Part shown: piece after piece, positions 27,081-36,091 of the stretch
Position numbering within the stretch: the stretch's first letter is position 1
How the letters are laid out: each line of letters begins with the position of its first letter
Assembly (NCBI RefSeq): GCF_000744095.1
Contig: NZ_JQLI01000001.1
Span: forward strand, 1,488,001-1,552,000
Direction of reading: 5' to 3'
DNA from: Cupriavidus necator A5-1
GTDB lineage: Bacteria; Pseudomonadota; Gammaproteobacteria; Burkholderiales; Burkholderiaceae
DNA: 64,000 nucleotides
Notes under the pieces: generated by a model
What the model was told of the DNA's origin: nothing
The model's database searches: none
The model's input: the letters and a program-made list of their open reading frames with translations, nothing else
Position numbers and translations under genes: made by a program

Positions 27081-27095
27081 GTCCGATTCCCGGAC
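27081..27095. promoter_or_regulatory. Upstream activator site candidate 1
   Basis: GTCCG-ATTCC-CGGAC is a perfect 5+5 palindrome about 145 bases upstream of the sigma-54 promoter. A near copy is 30 bases downstream, so two sites lie on the same face of the helix, as expected for an enhancer-binding activator. Confidence 0.55.
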
Positions 27096-27110
27096 ACCGC
27101 TGCGCAGGGC

Positions 27111-27125
27111 GTCGGGAATCCGGAC
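27111..27125. promoter_or_regulatory. Upstream activator site candidate 2
   Basis: GTCGG-GAATC-CGGAC is a near-palindrome with the same 15-base size as the site at 27081 and is almost its inverted copy. The centre-to-centre distance is 30 bases. Confidence 0.5.
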
Positions 27126-27227
27126 AGTGACAGCAGCCCCCTGCTACCAGCGGCGTGGCCAGGGAATGCGGGCAACCCGTTGATTTCCATCGCGTATGAG
27201 GGCTGCCCGCCGGTGCCAGCCAGGGCT

Positions 27228-27242
27228 TGGCACAGGCCTTGC
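27228..27242 (+). promoter_or_regulatory. Sigma-54 (-24/-12) promoter of the acetone carboxylase operon
   Basis: TGGCAC-AGGCC-TTGC matches the RpoN consensus TGGCAC-N5-TTGC at every fixed position. The -12 GC is at 27241-27242, so transcription would start near 27254 and give a leader of about 45 bases before the ATG at 27298. Acetone carboxylase operons in other proteobacteria are known to depend on sigma-54 and an AcoR-like activator. Confidence 0.8.
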
Positions 27243-27297
27243 CATGGATGGGTCGTGGGGAACTCCCACCATGACGACACCAACGACAGGAGGCAAC

Positions 27298-29442
27298 ATG
27301 CAACCGCAGTCCACCGTACAGGTGATGGGCATCGATGCTGGCGGCACGATGACCGACACATTCTTCGTGCGCTCCGATGGCCGCTTCGTGGTCGGCAAGG
27401 CGCAGAGCAATCCCGGCGACGAATCCCTTGCCATCTACAACTCTTCCGAAGACGCCCTCGCCCACTGGGAGCGGACCGTGGACGACGTCTATCCGGAGCT
27501 GGTGACTTGCGTCTATTCCGGTACGGCCATGCTCAACCGCATTCTCATGCGCAAGGGCCTTGCCGTTGGCCTCATCTGCAACCGCGGCTTTGAGCAAATC
27601 CATTCGATGGGCCGTGCGCTGCAGAGCTACCTGGGCTATGCCCTGGAGGACCGCATTCACCTGAACACCCACCGCTACGACGAGCCGCTGGTGCCCGTCT
27701 CGCGCACGCGCGGCGTCACCGAGCGTACCGACGTGCAGGGGAAGGTGGTCATCCCGCTGCGTGAAGACGAAGTTCGCCAGGCAACCCGGGAACTGGTGGA
27801 GGCCGGCTCGCAAGCCATCGTCATTTGCCTGTTGCAATCCCACAAGAACGAATCCAGCGAGCAACGCGCCCGTGACATCGTGCGCGAGGAGCTCAAAAAG
27901 CTGACGGCGGATATCCCGGTCTTCGCCTCGGTGGACTATTACCCGTCGCGCAAGGAGAGCCACAGGATGAATACCACCATCCTCGAGGCTTACGGCGCGG
28001 AGCCTTCGCGGCAGACCCTGAAGAAGGTCAGCGATCGCTTCAAAAAGCACGGTGCCAGGTTCGACCTGCGGGTGATGGCCACGCACGGCGGCACCATCAG
28101 CTGGAAGGCCAAGGAACTCGCGCGCACGATCGTGTCCGGTCCCATCGGCGGCGTCATCGGCTCCAAGCTGTTGGGTGAGTACCTGGGCGACGAGAACATT
28201 GCCTGCTCCGACATCGGCGGCACCAGCTTTGACGTGGCCTTGATCACCAAGGGCAATTTCGCCATCAAGTCGGACCCCGACATGGCCCGCTTGGTGCTCT
28301 CCCTGCCCCTGGTAGCAATGGACTCAGTCGGCGCCGGCGCTGGCAGCTTCGTTCGCCTCGACCCTTACAGCAAGTCGATCAAGCTTGGCCCCGACAGCGC
28401 CGGCTACCGCGTCGGCACCTGCTGGCCGGAAAGCGGCCTCGACACGGTGTCCGTTTCCGACTGCCACGTCGTGCTCGGCTACCTGAACCCGGAGAACTTC
28501 CTGGGCGGTGCCATCAAGCTCGACGTGCAGCGCGCCCGCGACCACATCAAGGCGCAGATCGCCGACCCGCTCGGCCTGTCGGTCGAGGATGCCGCCGCCG
28601 GCGTCATCGAGCTGCTCGATCTCACGCTCTCCGAGTACCTGCGCGCCAACATCAGTGCCAAGGGCTACAACCCGGCGGAATTCACCTGCTTCTCCTACGG
28701 CGGCGCCGGCCCGGTGCACACCTACGGCTACACCGGGGGCGTCGGCTTCAAGGACGTCGTCGTGCCGGCCTGGGCAGCCGGCTTCTCGGCTTTCGGCTGC
28801 GCCTGCGCCGACTTCGAGTACCGCTACGACAAGTCAGTGGACCTTGGTGTCGCCCAGCACGCCCCCGACGCCGACAAGGAAGCCGCCTGCAAGAGCCTGC
28901 AGGAAGCCTGGTCTGAACTGGCAGTCAAGGTCATCGACGAATTCGTCCTCAACGGCTACAAGCCCGAGGACGTGCTGCTGATCCCCGGCTACAAGATGCA
29001 GTACATGGGCCAGCTAAATGACCTCGAGATCGTCTCGCCGGTGACCAGCGCCGCCACCGCCGCCGACTGGAACCAGATCGTCGAGGCCTTCGAGAACACC
29101 TACGGCCGCGTCTACGCGAGCTCCGCCCGCTCGCCGGAACTGGGCTTCTCGATCACCGGCGCCATCCTGCGCGGCACCGTCGTGACCCAAAAGCCCGTGC
29201 TGCCGGAAGACCCGGATGCCGGCCCGACGCCGCCCAGCGAAGCATATCTTGGCACCCGTCCCTTCTACCGCCACAAGAAGTGGGTGGATGCCGCGCTCTG
29301 GAAGATGGAAGCCCTTAAGGCCGGCAATCATATCGTGGGTCCCGCCATCATCGAATCCGACGCCACGACCTTCGTCGTGCCCGACGGCTTCGAAACCACG
29401 ATCGACAAGCACCGCCTGTTCCATCTCAAGGAAGTGAAGTAA
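27298..29442 (+). CDS. acxA: Acetone carboxylase beta subunit
   Basis: 714 residues of the hydantoinase A / ATP-grasp-like HyuA family. The N-terminus has VMGIDAGGTMTDTFFV (phosphate-binding loop of the actin-like fold), a second nucleotide motif SDIGGTSFDVAL is at about 304-315, and YGGAGPVHTYGY lies further on. With the alpha and gamma subunits it carboxylates acetone to acetoacetate in the cytoplasm, using bicarbonate and converting ATP to AMP and two phosphates. AGGAGG lies five bases before the ATG at 27298; earlier in-frame starts lack such a site. It is the first gene of the operon, 12 bases before the alpha gene, behind a sigma-54 promoter. The GC-rich codon use and intact frame contrast with the IS debris upstream. 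Confidence 0.93.
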   Translation: MQPQSTVQVMGIDAGGTMTDTFFVRSDGRFVVGKAQSNPGDESLAIYNSSEDALAHWERTVDDVYPELVTCVYSGTAMLNRILMRKGLAVGLICNRGFEQIHSMGRALQSYLGYALEDRIHLNTHRYDEPLVPVSRTRGVTERTDVQGKVVIPLREDEVRQATRELVEAGSQAIVICLLQSHKNESSEQRARDIVREELKKLTADIPVFASVDYYPSRKESHRMNTTILEAYGAEPSRQTLKKVSDRFKKHGARFDLRVMATHGGTISWKAKELARTIVSGPIGGVIGSKLLGEYLGDENIACSDIGGTSFDVALITKGNFAIKSDPDMARLVLSLPLVAMDSVGAGAGSFVRLDPYSKSIKLGPDSAGYRVGTCWPESGLDTVSVSDCHVVLGYLNPENFLGGAIKLDVQRARDHIKAQIADPLGLSVEDAAAGVIELLDLTLSEYLRANISAKGYNPAEFTCFSYGGAGPVHTYGYTGGVGFKDVVVPAWAAGFSAFGCACADFEYRYDKSVDLGVAQHAPDADKEAACKSLQEAWSELAVKVIDEFVLNGYKPEDVLLIPGYKMQYMGQLNDLEIVSPVTSAATAADWNQIVEAFENTYGRVYASSARSPELGFSITGAILRGTVVTQKPVLPEDPDAGPTPPSEAYLGTRPFYRHKKWVDAALWKMEALKAGNHIVGPAIIESDATTFVVPDGFETTIDKHRLFHLKEVK

Positions 29443-29453
29443 GGAGACCCGCC

Positions 29454-31778
29454 ATGAACATGATGAGCAATAAAGAAATCGGCTTCGCCGACCTGCTGCA
29501 GAACGGCCAGACGCTCAAGCAGCACCGCGACGGCATCATCGAGCGCACCAAGGCCACCGGCCACTACAACGGCCTCGAGAAGCTGGAATTCCGGGACAGC
29601 GACCCGATCGGCTACGAGAAGCTGTTCTCCAAGCTGCGCGGCGGCCTGGTGCACGCCCGCGAAACCGCCAAGAAGATCGCCGCCAGCCCCATCGTCGAGC
29701 AGGAAGGCGAACTCTGCTTCACGCTCTACAACGCCGCAGGCGACTGCGTCCTGACCTCGACCGGGATCATCATCCACGTCGGCACCATGGGCGCGGCGAT
29801 CAAGTACATGATCGAGAACAACTGGGAAGCCAACCCCGGCATCAACCCCGGCGACATGTTCACGACCAATGACTGTGCCATCGGCAATGTCCACCCCTGC
29901 GACATCGCCACCATCGTGCCGATCTTCTGGGAACGCCAGCTGATCGGCTGGGTCGGCGGCGTCACGCACGTGATCGACACCGGCTCGGTGACTCCGGGCT
30001 CAATGTCAACTGGCCAGACCCAGCGCTTCGGCGACGGCTACATGATCACCTGCCGCAAGACCGGGGTGAATGACGAGCCGCTGCGCGACTGGCTGCACGA
30101 GTCCCAGCGCTCAGTGCGCACGCCCAAGTATTGGATCCTTGACGAAAAGACCCGCATCGCCGGCTGCCACATGATCCGCGACCTGGTGGAAGAGGTGATT
30201 CGTGCCGACGGCATCGAGGCCTACGAGAAGTTTACCTACGAGGTCATCGAAGAAGGCCGCCGCGGACTGCAGAGCCGTATCAAAGCCATGACCCTGCCGG
30301 GCAAGTACCGCAAGGTCTCCTTTGTCGACGTGCCTTACAAGCATGACGACGTGCAGGTCTCCAACGCCTTCGCCAAGCTCGACTCCATCATGCACTCGCC
30401 GGTGGAGATGACCATCAAGCCGGACGGCAAGTGGCGCCTCGACTTCGAGGGCGCGAGCCGCTGGGGCTGGCACACCTTCAACGCCCACCAGGTGGCATTC
30501 ACTTCCGGGATCTGGGTGATGATGTGCCAGACCCTGGTGCCCACCCAGCGCATCAACGATGGTGCGTACTTCGCCACCGAGTTCCGCTTGCCAAAGGGCA
30601 CCTGGTGCAACCCGGATGACCGCCGCACCGGCCATGCCTACGCCTGGCACTTCCTGGTCTCCGGCTGGGCGGCGCTGTGGCGCGGTCTTTCACAGTCCTA
30701 TTTCAGTCGTGGCTATCTGGAAGAGGTCAACGCCGGTAACGCCAACACCTCCAACTGGCTGCAAGGTGGCGGCATCAACCAGGACGGCGAGATCCACGCG
30801 GTCAACAGCTTCGAGGCCAGTTCCTGCGGCACCGGGGCCTGCGCCGTCAAGGATGGCCTGAACCACGCCGCCGCCATCTGGAACCCGGAAGGCGACATGG
30901 GCGACATCGAGATCTGGGAGATGGCCGAGCCACTGCTCTACCTCGGCCGGAACGTCAAGGCCAACTCCGGCGGCTACGGCAAGTACCGCGGCGGTTGCGG
31001 CTTCGAGACGCTGCGCATGGTGTGGAACGCCCAGGACTGGACCATGTTCTTCATGGGCAATGGCTTCATGAACAGCGACTGGGGCATGATGGGCGGCTAT
31101 CCCTCAGCCACCGGCTACCGCTTTGAGGCCCACAAGACGGGCCTGGACAAGCGTATCGCCATCGGCGACTCCCTGCCCCTGGGCGGCGACATCGATCCGG
31201 GCAACCCGGACTTCGAGCGCCACATCGATGCCACTGCCGTGGTCAAGCGTGACAAGCAGTGCATCACCACCGAGGACTGCTACGCCAACCACGACCTCTA
31301 CCTCAACTACCTGCGCGGTGGTCCGGGCTTTGGCGACCCGATCGACCGGGATCCGAAGGCTATCGAGGCGGACCTCAACCAGAAGTTCCTGCTGCCGGAA
31401 TATGCGCAGAAGGTCTACGGCGCTGTCTTCACCCAGGATGCCAAGGGCGTGTTCACGGTGGATGCAGCCAAGACCCAGGCCCGCCGTGCCGGGATCCGCA
31501 AGGAACGCCTCGCCCGAGCCCTGCCGACCCGCGAATGGATGAAGGAAGAGCGCGAACGCATCCTCAACAAGCACGCGTCCGTCCAGGTGCAACACATGTT
31601 CGCCACCAGCTTTGCCCTGTCCGAGAAGTTCACCCGGGAGTTCAAGGAATTCTGGAATCTCCCCGCGGACTGGCAGGTACTGGAGGAGGAGCTGGGCGTG
31701 CCTTCTTACGGCGCCAAGCACCGGATGGACCTTTCCCTGCTGCCCGACGTCACCACCGTCGTCCAGGTCGAAGAGTAA
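29454..31778 (+). CDS. acxB: Acetone carboxylase alpha subunit
   Basis: 774 residues of the hydantoinase B (HyuB) family, the expected length of the alpha subunit (about 85 kDa). Recognisable parts are SPIVEQEGELCFTLYNAAGD, the GDMFTTNDCAIGNVHPCD metal-site region near residue 140, and NSGGYGKYRGGCGFE near 505. The subunit carries the manganese-dependent carboxylation site of the alpha2-beta2-gamma2 enzyme. AAGGAGA lies upstream of the ATG at 29454. The gene is complete and lies 23 bases before the gamma gene. No frame breaks are seen. Confidence 0.94.
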   Translation: MNMMSNKEIGFADLLQNGQTLKQHRDGIIERTKATGHYNGLEKLEFRDSDPIGYEKLFSKLRGGLVHARETAKKIAASPIVEQEGELCFTLYNAAGDCVLTSTGIIIHVGTMGAAIKYMIENNWEANPGINPGDMFTTNDCAIGNVHPCDIATIVPIFWERQLIGWVGGVTHVIDTGSVTPGSMSTGQTQRFGDGYMITCRKTGVNDEPLRDWLHESQRSVRTPKYWILDEKTRIAGCHMIRDLVEEVIRADGIEAYEKFTYEVIEEGRRGLQSRIKAMTLPGKYRKVSFVDVPYKHDDVQVSNAFAKLDSIMHSPVEMTIKPDGKWRLDFEGASRWGWHTFNAHQVAFTSGIWVMMCQTLVPTQRINDGAYFATEFRLPKGTWCNPDDRRTGHAYAWHFLVSGWAALWRGLSQSYFSRGYLEEVNAGNANTSNWLQGGGINQDGEIHAVNSFEASSCGTGACAVKDGLNHAAAIWNPEGDMGDIEIWEMAEPLLYLGRNVKANSGGYGKYRGGCGFETLRMVWNAQDWTMFFMGNGFMNSDWGMMGGYPSATGYRFEAHKTGLDKRIAIGDSLPLGGDIDPGNPDFERHIDATAVVKRDKQCITTEDCYANHDLYLNYLRGGPGFGDPIDRDPKAIEADLNQKFLLPEYAQKVYGAVFTQDAKGVFTVDAAKTQARRAGIRKERLARALPTREWMKEERERILNKHASVQVQHMFATSFALSEKFTREFKEFWNLPADWQVLEEELGVPSYGAKHRMDLSLLPDVTTVVQVEE

Positions 31779-31801
31779 TCACCGCATCAAGGAGTCAAAC
31801 A

Positions 31802-32311
31802 ATGTCTGCCTACACCAACGAACAGGTCGCCCACCTCGTCGAAGGCTCCCTGGACTGGGAAACCACCTTCCGCATGCTCTCGATGCCCAAGGATGACGGT
31901 CGATTCGAGCAGTACCTGGCGGCCCTGCAGGCCAAGGTGAGCTTCCCGGACCGCATCGTGCTTCCGCTCGGCCCGCACATGCATATCGTGCAATCGACCA
32001 GGACCAGGAAATGGGTGGTCAAGTGCGATTGCGGCCACGAGTTCTGCGACTACCGCGAGAACTGGAAACTGCATGCCTCGATCTACGTGCGCGACACGGA
32101 GGAGGCGATGACCGAGGTCTATCCCAAACTGATGGCCCCGGATACCCAGTGGCAGGTCTATCGCGAGTACTACTGCCCGGCGTGCGGCACCATGCACGAC
32201 GTCGAGGCGCCCACCCCGTGGTATCCCGTGATCCACGACTTCGAGCCGGACATCGAGGCCTTTTATAAGGAATGGGTGCACCTGCCGGTGCCGGAGCGTG
32301 CTCCGGACTGA
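31802..32311 (+). CDS. acxC: Acetone carboxylase gamma subunit
   Basis: 169 residues, the normal size of the gamma subunit (about 20 kDa). Two cysteine pairs stand out, CDCGHEFC near residue 74 and CPAC near 125, and could bind zinc. The C-terminus DFEPDIEAFYKEWVHLPVP is typical of the family. The ATG at 31802 has AAGGAG nine bases upstream. It closes the carboxylase operon and is followed by a strong hairpin. Confidence 0.93.
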   Translation: MSAYTNEQVAHLVEGSLDWETTFRMLSMPKDDGRFEQYLAALQAKVSFPDRIVLPLGPHMHIVQSTRTRKWVVKCDCGHEFCDYRENWKLHASIYVRDTEEAMTEVYPKLMAPDTQWQVYREYYCPACGTMHDVEAPTPWYPVIHDFEPDIEAFYKEWVHLPVPERAPD

Positions 32312-32327
32312 TCGTCGCGTGAAGAGC

Positions 32328-32350
32328 GGGGGCAGGCACTGCCTGTCCCC
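32328..32350 (+). terminator. Hairpin between acxC and the ligase gene
   Basis: GGGGGCAGGCA and TGCCTGTCCCC form a 10-pair stem (one G-U pair) with a 3-base loop, starting 17 bases after the acxC stop. No T-run follows, so it may attenuate transcription or protect the upstream mRNA instead of ending it fully. Confidence 0.6.
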
Positions 32351-32379
32351 TGCAGACAACGGTAAAAACGGGAGGCAGC

Positions 32380-33927
32380 ATGAACCCCAACCTTGCGCAA
32401 ATGCTCGTCCGCACGGCCCGCGCCTATCCCGATCAGGCTGCGCTCTATCTCGGCACCGAGCCGCTATGTACCTTCGAGCAGCTCGCCGACCGCGTCGCAC
32501 GCTGCGCCTGCGGCCTGCGTGACTGGCTCGGGCTGCATGCCGGGGACCGGGTCGCGCTGATCATGAAGAACTGCCCGCAGTACGTCGAGCTTTTGTATGG
32601 CATCTGGCACGCGGGTCTGTGTGCCGTACCGATCAACGCCAGGCTGCATCCGCGCGAAATCCAAGGAATTTTGCACGACAGTGGCGCCCGCCTCGGCTTC
32701 GTCGCCGATGCCGGAGCAGTGCCGGGTGCCCGGACCATCGTGGTCGGCTCCACCGACTACCATGCCCTGTTTGCCGCACACGGCATGCCGGTCACCGATG
32801 TCGCCGAAGACGCCATCGCCTGGCTGTTCTACACCAGCGGCACGACCGGCAAGCCCAAGGGGGTCATGCTCTCGCACAGCAATTTGACGGCCATGTCGCG
32901 GGGCTATGCCAGCGCGGTCACTCGCGTCGTTCCGGGCGACAGCCTGGTCCATGCTGCGCCAATGTCCCACGGGTCTGGGCTCTACGTGGTCCCCCACATT
33001 GCCGAAGGTGCGAGTCAGGTGATTCCACCTTCCGGCGGCTTCAATGTCGCCGAGCTGGCAGGGCTCGTCGCCGCACACCAGCGCCCGAGCTTCTTCGCCC
33101 CGCCGACCATGCTCAACCGCCTGGTCGAATACGCGCGCCGGACCCGGGCTGACCTCTCCAATCTCAAGGCCGTCGTCTGTGGCGGTGCGCCCCTCTATGT
33201 GGGGGACGAGATCGCCGCAATCGAGTGCCTGGGCCCCCGCATCGCGCAGATCTACGGCCAGGGCGAGAGCCCGATGACCATCACCGCCCAGCGGCCCCAC
33301 GAGATCGCCCGCGCCTATGCCGTCGGCGACCTCAAGGCGCTAGCTTCGGTCGGGCGTACGTTGCCCGGCGTGGAGATTCGCATCGCCGATGCCGAGGACC
33401 GCGCGCTCCCGGTGGGGGAAATCGGTGAAGTCCTGGTGCGCGGGCCGACCGTGATGCAAGGCTATTGGAACAACCCGGCGGCCAGTGCGGCGACGCTGCG
33501 CAATGGCTGGCTGCATACCGGCGATGTCGGGTGCCTGGACGAGTCGGGGCAGCTCACGCTGAAGGACCGCAGCAAGGACACGATTATCAGCGGTGGCTCC
33601 AACATCTACCCGCGTGAGGTGGAGGACGCCCTGCTCGCCCATGCCGCTGTGGCCGAAGTCAGTGTGCTCGGTCGCAGCCATCCCGTCTGGGGAGAGGAAG
33701 TGGTGGCCGTCGTCGTGCTGAAGGCGGGGATGCGGATGACCCGGTCCGAACTGGATCAGTGGTGCCTGCACCGGATCGCCAGATTCAAGCGGCCGAAAGC
33801 CTATCTGTTCGTCAATGCGTTGCCGAAGAACGGCAACGGCAAGGTACTCAAGACGGCGCTACGCGAGCTGTTGGCCCAAGGTGGCGAACAGACGAATGCC
33901 AGGACCTGGCGCTGGCGGCTCGCGTAA
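32380..33927 (+). CDS. AMP-forming acyl-CoA synthetase, possibly acting on acetoacetate
   Basis: 515 residues of the ANL superfamily. The P-loop YTSGTTGKPKGVMLSH is at about 148-163, YGQGESPMTIT near 291, the hinge region LHTGDVGCLDESGQL near 377, DRSKDTIISGGSNIYPREVED near 390, and the C-terminal catalytic lysine in PKNGNGKVLK near 488. It activates a carboxylic acid through an acyl-AMP to an acyl-CoA. As the next gene after acetone carboxylase, which makes free acetoacetate, it is a good candidate for acetoacetate activation. The family alone would suggest a medium or long chain acid. GGGAGG lies six bases before the ATG. Confidence 0.9.
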   Translation: MNPNLAQMLVRTARAYPDQAALYLGTEPLCTFEQLADRVARCACGLRDWLGLHAGDRVALIMKNCPQYVELLYGIWHAGLCAVPINARLHPREIQGILHDSGARLGFVADAGAVPGARTIVVGSTDYHALFAAHGMPVTDVAEDAIAWLFYTSGTTGKPKGVMLSHSNLTAMSRGYASAVTRVVPGDSLVHAAPMSHGSGLYVVPHIAEGASQVIPPSGGFNVAELAGLVAAHQRPSFFAPPTMLNRLVEYARRTRADLSNLKAVVCGGAPLYVGDEIAAIECLGPRIAQIYGQGESPMTITAQRPHEIARAYAVGDLKALASVGRTLPGVEIRIADAEDRALPVGEIGEVLVRGPTVMQGYWNNPAASAATLRNGWLHTGDVGCLDESGQLTLKDRSKDTIISGGSNIYPREVEDALLAHAAVAEVSVLGRSHPVWGEEVVAVVVLKAGMRMTRSELDQWCLHRIARFKRPKAYLFVNALPKNGNGKVLKTALRELLAQGGEQTNARTWRWRLA

Positions 33928-33933
33928 AGCGCG

Positions 33934-34548
33934 CTAGACGTGCTTGTGCAGCCCCGCTTCGTTCAACGCGCAAAGCGCCATGGCCGACCAGTCGTGCTCG
34001 GCCCCGATGACCGACAGCACGAAATTGCCGATCAGCTTTACGAGGTTGGCCTGCGAAGGGTCTGCGCCGACGATACCGACGGACTGCCCGAACTGTTCCA
34101 GCAGCGGCACCGCGACCTTCAGATGCTTGTCCGCGCCCACGGCCATGATGAAGAGCTTGCGCGCCGCCGCGGCGTCCGGCCGGCCAAACACCGTCGCCGA
34201 GACCAGTCCCGAACCGGCTTCACGATGCCGGGCGGTGAGTTCCTGGGCCGTATCCACGCCGATCGTGCTGACCGAGATATGCACGCCGCCCGGCTTGAGG
34301 GTCTCCAGAATCCCCGTTTCGCCAAGCGCCACCGCTTTCAGCGCGGCGTCATCGGCGACCATCGAAAAGACAACGTCTGCCAGGTATGCCGCCTGCGCGG
34401 GACTGGACCCGACCGTCGCCCCTACCTTGCGCAGAGGCTCGCTGCGTGCGGGATTGCGGTTGTAAACCTGCACCTTGTAGCCAGATTCGACAAGGTTCAT
34501 GGCCATCGCAGCGCCCACTGCGCCAAGGCCGACAAATCCGATCTGCAT
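33934..34548 (-). pseudogene. 3-hydroxyisobutyrate dehydrogenase-family protein, truncated
   Basis: 204 residues against about 290 for the family. The Rossmann motif GLGAVGAAMAMNLVESGY is intact, and LVKLIGNFVLSVIGAEHDW, which holds the catalytic lysine and the start of the helical domain, is reached. The reading frame then stops, 6 bases from the stop of the converging ligase gene. About 85 residues of the C-terminal domain are missing, so it is probably inactive. AGGAGA precedes the ATG. A short minus-strand tail (QQLRVRTDPVGPEFMAPSLR, stop at 34578) upstream may be the end of a lost neighbour. The loss may date from the arrival of the acx block. Confidence 0.75.
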
Positions 34549-34746
34549 GATGAATCTCCTCAGGTTGAACGGCCGTGCTAGCGCAGCGACGGCGCCATGA
34601 ATTCCGGGCCGACCGGATCGGTCCGGACGCGCAACTGCTGGCGGCCTGAACCGATAACAGGATTAACAGGACCGCCGGCCCATCCGTGGACAAAGAGCCG
34701 CGATGCACAGGTGCTGAAAGCAGGACATAACAACCAGGAGACAGCC

Positions 34747-35772
34747 ATGCCAACCACGCCCCCAACCACGCCCTTCACCCGCCGGCTCAACGATGAGCGC
34801 CGCAGCATTGTGCTTTGCGCAGCGATTGCCGGTATCGTCGCGACGGCCTGCGCCTCGCCTTCAGGCGCGGCCGATGCCTATCCGACCACGACTATCCGCA
34901 TCGTGGTGGGCTTCGCCCCCGGCGGCGGCGCCGACATCGTGGCCCGCCAGCTCGGCACCCAGCTCGCCAGGCAAACGGGCCAGACTGTGATCGTCGATAA
35001 CCGGCCCGGCGCCACCGGCACCATTGCGGCGGCCAACCTGGCCCAGTCGGCCGCCGACGGCTATTCGATCATGCTGGCGTCGCAGTCGACCATGGTCATC
35101 GCGCCGAGCATGTATGCAAAGCTGCCCTTCGATCCGCTAAAAGACTTCATGCCGGTGACGCAAGTGGTGTCGATGCCGCTGGTGATGGTGGTGCATCCGT
35201 CGGTGCCGGCCAGTACGGCGCAGGACGTGATCGCACTCGCGCGCGCCGGCAAGCTGAGCAGCTATGCCTCGTCGGGCCCTGGCGGCCCGCAGCACATTGC
35301 CGGTGCGCTGTTCGATTCGATGAGTGGCATCAGCCTGACGCACGTGCCTTACAAGGGTGAGTCGGCGGCGCTGACCGACGTGATGGCGGGCACAGTGCCG
35401 GTGATGTTTGCCAACGTGCCGGTGGCTGCGCCGTTCATCAAGAGCGGCAAGCTCAAGGCAATCGCAGTGTCCAGTCTCGCGCGCGCCCAGGCGCTGCCGC
35501 AGGTGCCGACGCTGTCGGAGGCGGGGCTGAACCGCTTCGAGGTGCTGACCTGGTATGGCCTGTTCGTGCCTGCCAGGACGCCCAAGGCCATCGCCAGCAA
35601 GATCAGCGACGAAGTCAGCATAGCCCTGAAGGATCCGGGGCTGCGCGCCAAGTTCGCCGAGCAGGGCCTCACTATCCTCGGCACCAGTCCCGAACAGTTT
35701 GGCAAGTTCATGGCCACCGAAGTCCCCAAGTGGGCCAGCGTGGTGAAGAGCGCCGGCATCCAGCCCGAGTGA
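34747..35772 (+). CDS. Tripartite tricarboxylate transporter substrate-binding protein (Bug/TctC)
   Basis: 341 residues. The signal peptide (RRSIVLCAAIAGIVATACA) contains a Cys near its end and could be Tat, Sec or lipoprotein type. The mature protein starts YPTTTIRIVVGFAPGGGAD and has DNRPGATG and THVPYKGESAA as in other Bug proteins. The ATG at 34747 has AGGAGA six bases upstream. A UxaA-type stub follows at 35819 and a truncated 3-hydroxyisobutyrate dehydrogenase-type gene lies upstream on the other strand, so a former sugar-acid cluster is likely. Confidence 0.92.
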   Translation: MPTTPPTTPFTRRLNDERRSIVLCAAIAGIVATACASPSGAADAYPTTTIRIVVGFAPGGGADIVARQLGTQLARQTGQTVIVDNRPGATGTIAAANLAQSAADGYSIMLASQSTMVIAPSMYAKLPFDPLKDFMPVTQVVSMPLVMVVHPSVPASTAQDVIALARAGKLSSYASSGPGGPQHIAGALFDSMSGISLTHVPYKGESAALTDVMAGTVPVMFANVPVAAPFIKSGKLKAIAVSSLARAQALPQVPTLSEAGLNRFEVLTWYGLFVPARTPKAIASKISDEVSIALKDPGLRAKFAEQGLTILGTSPEQFGKFMATEVPKWASVVKSAGIQPE

Positions 35773-35818
35773 GCGCCGCCTGGCCTTTATCCGATTCCGC
35801 AATTCAGGAAATGTTAGT

Positions 35819-35887
35819 ATGGAAACCCAGAAGAAGAGCATCATCGGACCTTGCATCCGCCTGCATCCTGCGGACAACGTTCGATAA
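35819..35887 (+). pseudogene. UxaA/SAF-domain protein, N-terminal stub
   Basis: A 22-codon frame with GGAAA upstream reads METQKKSIIGPCIRLHPADN and then stops. CIRLHPADNV is the usual start of the SAF domain of altronate-dehydratase-like UxaA proteins, which often follow Bug genes. The rest of the gene is gone. The match is short, so the call is tentative. Confidence 0.45.
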
Positions 35888-36043
35888 GGACGCACTGATC
35901 AAGTGCACAGCGTCGGTAAAAAGTCAGGCGCCGATTCAGTTTCGGACTGAAGGTTTTCGAGTCGATGTGATCCACGCGGCCGGGCTAGCGCCACCCGCAC
36001 CGAAATGTGCAAAGAATCTTCCATAAGATCAATGCCCTACGAG

Positions 36044-36051
36044 TGGGATTC
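36044..36051. repeat. Target-site duplication, left copy
   Basis: TGGGATTC directly precedes the left inverted repeat of the IS66-family element and is identical to 38074-38081. Confidence 0.9.
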
Positions 36052-36091
36052 GTAAGTTCTCAATAAAACGGGGCAAGCGGCGGCACGTCGC

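Larger units (their letters stand above)
26803..27297. other. Control region upstream of the acetone carboxylase operon
   Basis: No gene is convincing in these 495 bases. An open minus-strand frame from 27009 (with VFDFPVLGHADRLQRWHAL) runs into the IS and is not recognisable. The last 220 bases hold two palindromes and a sigma-54 promoter, listed separately. A gene for a sigma-54 activator (AcxR type), often found upstream of acetone carboxylase operons, is absent from the window. Confidence 0.6.

Noticed and set aside
27013..28086. Long minus-strand open frame opposite acxA
   Set aside because: It lies antisense to a well-conserved gene in GC-rich DNA, has no family motif and is explained by the codon bias of acxA.
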